DNA of 64,000 bases from Carpediemonas membranifera. Taxonomy: Eukaryota > Fornicata. Location of the stretch: contig JAHDYR010000028.1 in NCBI GenBank assembly GCA_019828565.1, forward strand, positions 124,001 to 188,000. The letters run 5' to 3'. A program made the position numbers and the translations under genes. Each line of letters starts with the position of its first letter. Within the stretch, counting starts at the first letter, position 1. Shown one piece after another: positions 57,480 to 64,000 of this stretch. Under the pieces are notes generated by a model, which did not search any database, was not told the origin of the DNA, and was given only the letters and a program-made list of their open reading frames with translations.

Positions 57480-58350
57480 CGTGGCACACAACCCTTCAAT
57501 GACCCATGTAAGGTTGGGTGGGTCTTATGTCAGGCTGTTTCTTTTCAATCATTTCAATCATATCCTGCACAGACTTCGTTGATGAAGAAGTTCTGCTATG
57601 ACGAAGCCGGCTTGTCGCGACGAGAACTGGGCCATAGAACTGAAATCGGCATCCGAATATCGCGGCACGCATGGGTATTTACCCCCAGAAATGTTCAAAG
57701 TGTGTTCGTGTTCGGTCATTCCGCCGTCAACGAGCGCCATACGAGACCTCCAAGCATACGCGCATGACTGCATCGGCTCTTCCCGCCTGTTCTTCATGTC
57801 GTCACACCTGCCTCCGACATTTACTCGTGCGGTGTAGTCATTGCTCTTTTACGGTCTCCCCAAGTCCCCCTTTGCCGCGAAGGTGACTGACATGGCGCAG
57901 ATCGACAACAAGAAGAAGAATAAGATGCTGAAGCTTGGTAGCTTGCTGAACTGGTGCCACTTCTATGGTGGGCAGTTGCAGTTGTCACGTAAGACACTCG
58001 AACCGCTCAGAGATTGTCTCAACTTCGTGAACGTGAACTCTGCACTACCGATTCGCGGCACAACGCCACCCACTTGCCTCGGAATGTACGACCTGGCAAT
58101 GCAGATGCTCCCACTTCGACCCAACGAAGCGTCCCACTGCTGCCGAATGTCTTGACAAGCTCAAGGTCATCATGCGCGTGCATGAATGCGTCGCCAAGCC
58201 GAGTCCGCTTCTGTTAGATGACACTGAACAGGTCTTACTCTCTGTAGATCAGCGAAAGAGAATGGTCGACTGCTGCCAACTGGGGTCCTGGAGGAAAAGT
58301 TTAGAGATGCGATTCGAAAGGGTCGTAGCATTGAACTCGAAACCATGAGT
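57480..58350 (+). pseudogene. Decayed second kinase
   Basis: Scattered frames preserve kinase pieces in order: YRGTHGYLPPEM, then DIYSCGVVIALL, then MYDLAMQMLPLRPN, then KRPTAAECLDKLK. They match the kinase at 52192-53444 (MRGTPGF, DIFSCGV, LYDLAMGMLSYNP, DRPTALMCAEHL). At least three frameshifts and several stops make it a pseudogene. The N-lobe is not recognisable. Confidence 0.75.
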
Positions 58351-58536
58351 CCTAAGAACACCGGCGCATGCCCAACACTCACCCCGGTGAAGTACTGGCC
58401 GTGGTTTGAACATATACCGACACATAACTGGGTAAATACGTAAAATGTTGTGCGAAAATTGCGTCTTGTTCTGCACAGAGCGATGACGAAACTAAAAACG
58501 GAACAAGAAGAGGCCTGAAGATTTAACTGCCCGGCG

Positions 58537-58773
58537 GTGCAGGTTCGTCAAGTGGCCGGAGATGCCGCTTCCAGTAAGGTGTATGCCGTACAGCTCGCCG
58601 TATCCATCTCCGTGCCCGTCTCCATCCCCACTCCGCCTTCAACGCCAGCCCCCGCCACGCCTGTTGTAAGTCCGCCTCCATCTCCTGTCCGCAGTTCACC
58701 ACCGAGTCTCGAAATCGAATCACCTCACTACCATGATTCCCCGCAATACCATGATGTATGTGATGACCATTAA
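58537..58773 (+). CDS. Pro/Ser-rich ORF
   Basis: The 78-codon frame reads VSIPTPPSTPAPATP and SPPPSPVRSSPPS, then HYHDSPQYHD. It is low in complexity and has no start context. It may be the eroded C-terminal part of a gene near the second kinase. Confidence 0.3.
   Translation: MQVRQVAGDAASSKVYAVQLAVSISVPVSIPTPPSTPAPATPVVSPPPSPVRSSPPSLEIESPHYHDSPQYHDVCDDH
58714..58735 (+). repeat. 22-bp repeat shared with 53454-53475
   Basis: The second copy of ATCGAATCACCTCACTACCATG. Confidence 0.7.
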
Positions 58774-59063
58774 ACGATCTCCTTCTATACAATGACTTCT
58801 GAAGCCGTCCGACCAACGGCACAGAACGGTTTATAGCATGCATATGATCCATTCTGGTGCCTTTATCCTCTATAACCAACATCAGTCCATCAAAATGAAT
58901 CTTGCAACAGAATACTCATCCACACGCATCGAGAACGAAAAAGAAGCATATAACCAACATCAACAACCTAATAGAAGGCTGCATGCAAGCGTAGAGCTCT
59001 CCTAGTCGATTCTTCAATTTATCAAGCATCAATCTCCACGTCAGGATGAGAAACTGTGCGCCC

Positions 59064-59114
59064 AAAAGCTCAGAGATGCCGTTATAGATGATATAACGAC
59101 GTCTCTGAGCTTTT
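59064..59114. repeat. Inverted repeat (23-bp arms)
   Basis: AAAAGCTCAGAGATGCCGTT faces AACGACGTCTCTGAGCTTTT around GATGAT, with three mismatches in 23 bp. It would form a stable hairpin. Confidence 0.8.
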
Positions 59115-59153
59115 CAGCGATGTCAGTTTTCTGGCCACGTCAAGTTCGGCTCT

Positions 59154-59221
59154 GCGAAAATAACAGTGCATTGCACTATAAGTCATACATTTGGAATACA
59201 GCAATGCACTGTTATTTTCGC
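59154..59221. repeat. Perfect 21-bp inverted repeat
   Basis: GCGAAAATAACAGTGCATTG plus C is mirrored perfectly after 26 bp. With the previous repeat it makes a double hairpin within 160 bp. Confidence 0.85.
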
Positions 59222-59759
59222 CAAAACCACGCTGACCTACCATTGTCCATGGGCTTGACGGGGGTGATCTTCTCGGCTTGGATTTGGCTGAAACTTGGTA
59301 TATGTGTAGTATTTGATATGTTAGGACGGATCCAAGATTTTTTACATATCGTTCGAGTCTATTTACCGAGATATACGTAAAGCAAAATTAGGGTTGAGTC
59401 TATTCTGGCTGAAAAGCGGTATGGTGGGTTCTCTGACTGTCTGAACACGGCTCCAGAAGTTTTACGTGATGAATTGGCATATTTATATTGCTTTGCGTAA
59501 ACAGAAAATTTTGACAGTACCTACAATCAACTACCTGCATATACATGCTATAAACATGCTTAAAAATGCCTTCAGTCATTACGTGCTATATACTAAAAGC
59601 TCTTCCTGCATCTTATTTCGAAAGAACAAAATATTCACTCTGAAAATAACACTGCATTTGCTGTGAAATTTTGGAAAAAGATGCTAGATATCACTATTCT
59701 ACGCAGCTGGATTCGTGAGCATCATGAGAAGACCGTTAGGATTTGCTTCTGCTGCACCT
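59222..59759. other. AT-rich stretch, nothing recognised
   Basis: About 540 bp of AT-rich sequence without a plausible gene, RNA or repeat. Confidence 0.5.
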
Positions 59760-61050
59760 GGTCAAGAGCGTAAGGCTATTCGAGCAGATAAGAGTATGTT
59801 CGAGATGGTTCGCACTCCCGGACGAATAAGAGCCGCTTGGAGCACCTCAAGGAGCACAAAGTGATAACGAAGACAGCCCTGAGATGCGCGCTGGTCGATA
59901 ACATCGTCATTGACGAGATTCGTGATGTGTTGGTCTCGCTGGCCGAGTTTCACTAATGGATCTCATCAGCAAGGCTTCCCTTCCCGAGCTCATGGCCATT
60001 AGTGACGACCTTGCTGGCCCCGAGCTGTCTAAGGTTCCTGCAGGCTTGTTTATGGAGGATGATCAGGTTGAAATCGTGCGGAAGCAGTTTTTGACCACTA
60101 CACCGGATCAGCGATCACCTTTGAGGATAACCGCGAGGCTGTCATGCCGTCACATCGTGGCTCTATTCATCTAGAAGGAACAGGCCGTCTCTTTCTTCCA
60201 GATCAAGTCAACCTGATCCTTCGCGCTCTCTTCGTCGCCCCTGAGGCACTGTCGAGGAGCCCGCCGCGTGCATTCCCCCCTACGAGGACATTCTTTTCTG
60301 GTTTGCAAGAATGATCCGGGAAGCGATGTGACATCAGCCCAGCGAGCGGTTGCGTCGAGATGTTGCCAAGGCAGCCGCCGAAGCTATTCAGGCAAGGAAT
60401 GACCGCGAGGAAGCCATACACTCGCGAACTCGTTACTGCATCCCATGTCGCGCGAGATACAGGGCAGCTGCATATGTGACTTTACCACCCGCCAGCGACG
60501 CCGTGGAATTTTCCGACACTGACGAGGACGAGTCCGATGGCCACGCTGAACCGGCCGCCATGCAGGGTGACGGCGTTCCTTTGCCCCAGACTGATCAAGA
60601 CGTCGAAGTAGGAGTCCGATGTGGACGACACAGACACCGTTGGTCTCCAGACGGTTTACGATGTTGATGCAGAGAGGCCGATCATGACGTCCGCGAGAGC
60701 CAGTGTCCCTGCTTAATCACAGCTTAGCACAGCTAGACGACACCATTGCAGGCCTTGATGATGTACCCGAGTCTGTGCGCTTGTTGGAGCAGTGCAGGCC
60801 CTTGTGATAGAAAACGCAGCTTGCTGAGGAGAGGGAGGCGAGGAGGCGCTTGAACAGGCTAACAAGTTGAGGAGTCCCAGAAGAACTAGAAGCTGAGTTA
60901 GGTCAGCAGAAGGGCGAGGATCAGGCGATCCATCAGTTTACTCAAGCAGGATTGGCGCGCGCGAGTGAGGCTGGGCGCCGAAGCACTCGCCGATGAACTC
61001 GAAGACAACTGGGCGGAGCTTATCGAGGCGCGCCGAGGGAGGGCAACAAT
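59760..61050 (+). pseudogene. Decayed coding region with acidic and coiled-coil pieces
   Basis: Short plus-strand frames follow each other: SRLEHLKEHKVITKTALRCA to a stop at 59956, MDLISKASLPELMAISDDLA, RRDVAKAAAEAIQARNDREE, VEFSDTDEDESDG, VYDVDAERPIMTSA, and RVRLGAEALADELEDNWAEL. Composition is coding-like and more GC-rich than the neighbours, but every piece is broken by shifts or stops. Similarity to a known protein is not seen. It may be one or two dead genes or a retroelement gag. Confidence 0.45.
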
Positions 61051-61056
61051 CCGAGC

Positions 61057-61335
61057 TTGACCGCTACGTTGCTCTCGCTGCCTGATGGAACTGTTCCAGA
61101 GGAGCTGAAATGTGGCTGGAGCACTTTGTGGACTCGGATCAATAGCACCATGATGAGGTGCAGGGGCCAGAAGTTCATAACGGTCCCACCCCTAGACCTC
61201 GGTCTTACGCCTGAGATGAAGGCTATCATCACTGCAGCACTCTCGAGAGAAGAAGACAAAAGCTCGTGTAACACAGGGAGAGAAGCTGGAGTTTCCCCTG
61301 GAAGGGCGTTCATGCTAGTGGAGCAGTTGAAGTAA
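61057..61335 (+). CDS. Possible 92-aa ORF
   Basis: The frame has MTATLLSLPDGTVPEELKCG and LDLGLTPEMKAIITAALS. It may be the last exon or remnant of the decayed region before it. No family is recognised. Confidence 0.25.
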   Translation: MTATLLSLPDGTVPEELKCGWSTLWTRINSTMMRCRGQKFITVPPLDLGLTPEMKAIITAALSREEDKSSCNTGREAGVSPGRAFMLVEQLK

Positions 61336-61821
61336 ATGGGCACGGCGACAGGGCGGAACAAGCAACCGCGAAATAGAGATATCAGGTCATCCCTGACATT
61401 GTATGGCGAGAACTGTTCTCAGTCTCCGCTTTGGGAGCTCTAAGATCAGTCTGAGATGAGTTACAGATGTCCACACGGTATTCGTCAAACTGAGCACTTC
61501 TCCAAATGAAATGTACTCGTGCTGCTTTAATGAGTCTTTGTTGTGAGTCATAAACATGAGCTTTCAATTGCCTTCATTTGCCTGTTTCTGCCATTATTGA
61601 TCTGCATATATTGATTCCGGCGACTATCTAAACAAAAGCGGCTTTGAATTTCTTCAACAATGCCATGATTCGCATGCGCATAATGTCCACGATGAAATGG
61701 CAGGCTTGACTCGCGATGCTGGCTCCCTCAGGCGTTTCTAGATGTTGTGGTTTCATTGGTTTCATTCTCAGTGACACCCTTTACGCCATAATTCATTTAC
61801 GTTATAAACATATCGAACGAA
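61336..61821. other. Intergenic region upstream of the PHD gene
   Basis: No gene is visible. TTATAAAC at about 61801-61808 lies 14 bp before the PHD gene's ATG and may be its TATA element. Confidence 0.4.
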
Positions 61822-63051
61822 ATGAAGCAAGTGCCGAAAAAGAAGTCTCCTGGAACCTATCGCGCGTTCACTGGTCATGATCTTACTACAAATCTTTCAA
61901 AGATCACTTTTCGGGCCATGTTGACATGCTTCTTTGTCATTGTCGATGATATCGACGTAGACAGTGGCCTCTCACTGGGAATGCCCAAAGACTCCGTGTT
62001 ATCGGCCTATAACACTGTCGTGTCGAACTTGCTTGTCCCTGTGTACGGTGGTTTTGTTGCTTTGAAGAAGAAGAACTTCAACGAGAAGGGGTTGCTAGAC
62101 TGGGCGAGAGATTTGGGTTATAAGCTCGGTTACACCAAGACTAAGCCGATCATCTACCACCAGTTGACGCCGAAAGAGAAGCCTAGCGCCAAGGATCTGT
62201 CAGTTTTCATGAAGGAGATGGCGAATGTCCTCAGACTAGCCAACGCCCCTGATATGGACATCGAGAACCTGAAGAAGATGAAGTTCATCTTCCCGACAGG
62301 TCTACTTCTTGATGCCAGGCAAAGATATCACAAGCAAAGCGTGCAGACCAAAAGGCTGAGGGGAGATGAACCCAGCTTTCCTGCGTCTCCAATCAAATCT
62401 GAGTCACTGCTCAACGATAACAGCCTTCTTGGATCCATTAAGACTGAAAGAGATGCGAAGACTCCCGCTCGTGACTCTTCTCTGACAAATCCTTCGGTCC
62501 AACACCAAATGATCCAGGATCTTCACCAATACGTTGTTGGTGAACGAAAGTTCGATATGGCACATCAGCAAGAGCTGAAGCGTCCTACTGCTGATGACAG
62601 TGATGACAGTGATGTCAGCATTGCTGAGAAGACAGGTCCGCTGATTTCTTTCGATATGTTTATGCGTCAACTAGCATTTTGCTGCGGGCATTGCACTTCC
62701 CCGGATTGGTTGGGCAATCCGGAGAACGAAACTGACTTCGCCCAGTGCGGATCATGCAACCGCTACTACCATGGGAGGTGCGTGAGGTGGCTCAGCAATG
62801 GGAAGAAGGCCATTACCAATTTCACGTGTCCGGATTGTGCTGCTGCTTCTGAATGCACCCGCTGCAAGGCTAAGATCAAATCGTCAAAGGGAAGGGACTC
62901 TTTCTTCTGCAACATGTGCAAATCTTGGTATTGCAAGCCATGCGGTGTGGCCATGTGGGAGACCTCGATTGATGGAACCGTTGCCAGGTTCTTATTTTGC
63001 CAGGTCTGCAAGGAAAGCCTCCTGGCACTGAATCCGAGTCTGGCATTGTGA
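61822..63051 (+). CDS. PHD-finger protein with second Cys-rich zinc module
   Basis: The intact 409-aa protein has a helical N-terminal domain (~20-165). A disordered middle has two sumoylation-type sites (IKSE ~191 and IKTE ~206) and an acidic DDSDDSDVS stretch. A C4HC3 PHD finger follows, with Cys 288, 291, 309, 312, His 317, Cys 320, 336 and 339. A further zinc module has Cys 345, 348, 363, 366, 371, 374 and a CQVC pair. PHD fingers commonly read the H3 tail around K4, which is just the part conserved in the mimic at 55634. It is one of few intact genes in the island. The function as an H3-tail reader is inferred from the fold. Confidence 0.8.
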   Translation: MKQVPKKKSPGTYRAFTGHDLTTNLSKITFRAMLTCFFVIVDDIDVDSGLSLGMPKDSVLSAYNTVVSNLLVPVYGGFVALKKKNFNEKGLLDWARDLGYKLGYTKTKPIIYHQLTPKEKPSAKDLSVFMKEMANVLRLANAPDMDIENLKKMKFIFPTGLLLDARQRYHKQSVQTKRLRGDEPSFPASPIKSESLLNDNSLLGSIKTERDAKTPARDSSLTNPSVQHQMIQDLHQYVVGERKFDMAHQQELKRPTADDSDDSDVSIAEKTGPLISFDMFMRQLAFCCGHCTSPDWLGNPENETDFAQCGSCNRYYHGRCVRWLSNGKKAITNFTCPDCAAASECTRCKAKIKSSKGRDSFFCNMCKSWYCKPCGVAMWETSIDGTVARFLFCQVCKESLLALNPSLAL

Positions 63052-63263
63052 GAGTAAAGGAAGGAAGAAGCGATCCAGCCTTTATGTAATTTAATCACTT
63101 GCGGCTTATCTACATACAGCGGCCGGCCGGGGTTAGCCACTCACTGGGGTCAACATCATCCCACGGCAGCAAATTCGCTGCAGTAGATTGACTGTCGTCC
63201 CCGCTGGGGAAGGTGGGGAAGGTGTGGAGACGTTTCTATTACGCGTTTATTGGGCAATGTGGG

Positions 63264-64000
63264 TCAAACAACAATTTCTGCTGGTATTGGTTTCTCATAC
63301 AACGGCATCCATGGAAGAGTTGGTGTCCACCGCAGAATATTGTTGTACGCGTACCACCGTTTGTTGAGTGGGTTGAACAGCCAGTAAGTGCTGGGGGACT
63401 TATCCATCAGTGTCACTGCATATTTTGATGCCTCAAAGCGCGCAATAGCAGGAAACCCATGCGATTGTCTCGAAACCACAGTTTGTCTGCTCCCGCCGTC
63501 TACTCGCACATAGATAAGGACGTTGTTGGGCAATAGCACAAACTTGGAAAGTGGGTACAACCTATACACCTCATGTTCGCTGCAAGGAATCGGGTTTGGG
63601 TCCAAAAATAGAGATCGGACAATGTTGGGGATGAGTCGGGATCTACCGATGAGATAGCAATCATTGCCAGATCTAACGATCATAAACCTAGACTGTGCAA
63701 CAAAGATGATTGCGTCGATCCAGACAGGTGTCCTCCTGAACCCCGGATGGGCGACATCCGTCATGTCATCAGCGGGAATATGACCAGTGGTATTACCGGT
63801 GAAGAACTGGGCTGGGACTATATTCTTTGTCTTGGATGCCCGGACCGTTCCGGACAAGATAACAAGTCCAGGCACGGCCCTGATCCCTCCAAGATTGACG
63901 GGAAGTTTCACCTTAGCAAACGAAGAGAATCGGTGAGTGAGGGCCACATCGTGTCCAAACCAAGCCATCATATTAACGCCATACTCCTGAGAAGGCGCTG
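63264..64000 (-). CDS. Unknown protein, open to the window edge
   Basis: The frame is open from the right window edge (first ATG at 63971, MMAWFGHDVALTHR) to a stop at 63264. The ~240 visible residues are beta-strand rich (FLDPNPIPCSEHEVYRLYPL, KFVLLPNNVLIYVRVDGG, YWLFNPLNKRWYAYN), perhaps a propeller or coat-like fold. No motif is recognised. It may start outside the window. Confidence 0.55.
   Translation of the reverse strand, partial: APSQEYGVNMMAWFGHDVALTHRFSSFAKVKLPVNLGGIRAVPGLVILSGTVRASKTKNIVPAQFFTGNTTGHIPADDMTDVAHPGFRRTPVWIDAIIFVAQSRFMIVRSGNDCYLIGRSRLIPNIVRSLFLDPNPIPCSEHEVYRLYPLSKFVLLPNNVLIYVRVDGGSRQTVVSRQSHGFPAIARFEASKYAVTLMDKSPSTYWLFNPLNKRWYAYNNILRWTPTLPWMPLYEKPIPAEIVV

Noticed and set aside
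57558-57797. Minus-strand ORF overlapping the second kinase
   Set aside because: It is the shadow of the plus-strand kinase pieces, which match the first kinase in order.
1-64000. CRISPR array
   Set aside because: No regularly spaced repeats were seen. The only RNA-guided system hinted at is Fanzor.

Overview
The window looks like a piece of a compact, GC-rich protist nuclear genome. The clues are single-gene spacing of about 100-500 bp, genes on both strands, and extremely short spliceosomal introns (28, 29, 31, 32, 34 and 58 nt) that start GTTTG (once GTCCG) and end in an ACTAAC-like branch site followed by AG. A GrpE co-chaperone with a presequence-like N-terminus and a PPi-type phosphofructokinase fit an anaerobic flagellate with a mitochondrion-related organelle. 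A fornicate metamonad such as Carpediemonas is my best guess; this is inference, not a database match.

Layout. 1-4.6 kb is a junkyard of Ty3/Gypsy chromovirus fragments (gag-like, RNase H, three integrase/chromodomain pieces, an RT relic). 4.6-9.7 kb holds a tail-anchored protein of unknown function and a Sey1/RHD3 ER-fusion GTPase. 9.7-21.4 kb is a ~3.03-kb inverted duplication. Each arm carries the 3' tail of a TAF6 gene plus a Fanzor-like (eukaryotic TnpB-family) nuclease element. The right arm has the long open copy and the left arm is broken by two indels. Between the arms sit a UFL1-like gene and a multi-membrane-span GT8 glycosyltransferase. 21.3-48.3 kb is a normal housekeeping stretch: TAF6, GrpE, two coiled-coil proteins, an MBOAT acyltransferase, farnesyltransferase beta, a FOP-like centriolar protein, ULK4 pseudokinase, a GARP/Myb factor, RPLP2, TRAPPC5, a short SART1/Snu66, a small membrane protein, RPL10, PFP, condensin CAP-G, VPS4, phosphopantetheine adenylyltransferase, a split basic protein and Rab21. 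48.6-51.6 kb is a second cluster of decayed Ty3 fragments.

From about 51.6 kb to the end the sequence is visibly more AT-rich, full of palindromes, and has a different gene content. It holds a CDC7/CK1-like kinase, a protein with caspase-like and OTU-like halves, a protein whose first 29 residues copy the histone H3 tail but which lacks a recognisable histone fold, a SET-like protein with a Cys cluster, a decayed second kinase, decayed coding sequence, and a PHD-finger protein. The H3-tail mimic and the caspase/OTU gene are divergently transcribed from a 61-bp spacer. In the mimic the H3 positions K9 and K27 are Arg while K4, K14 and K18 are kept. I read this block as an accessory island, possibly of viral or mobile origin, aimed at host chromatin, ubiquitin and kinase signalling. 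That is the most interesting system here. The Fanzor inverted duplication is the second.

Most gene starts that seemed to lack an ATG turn out to be second exons: Sey1, TAF6, FNTB, ULK4, TRAPPC5, PFP and VPS4 all become family-typical proteins when the tiny introns are removed.
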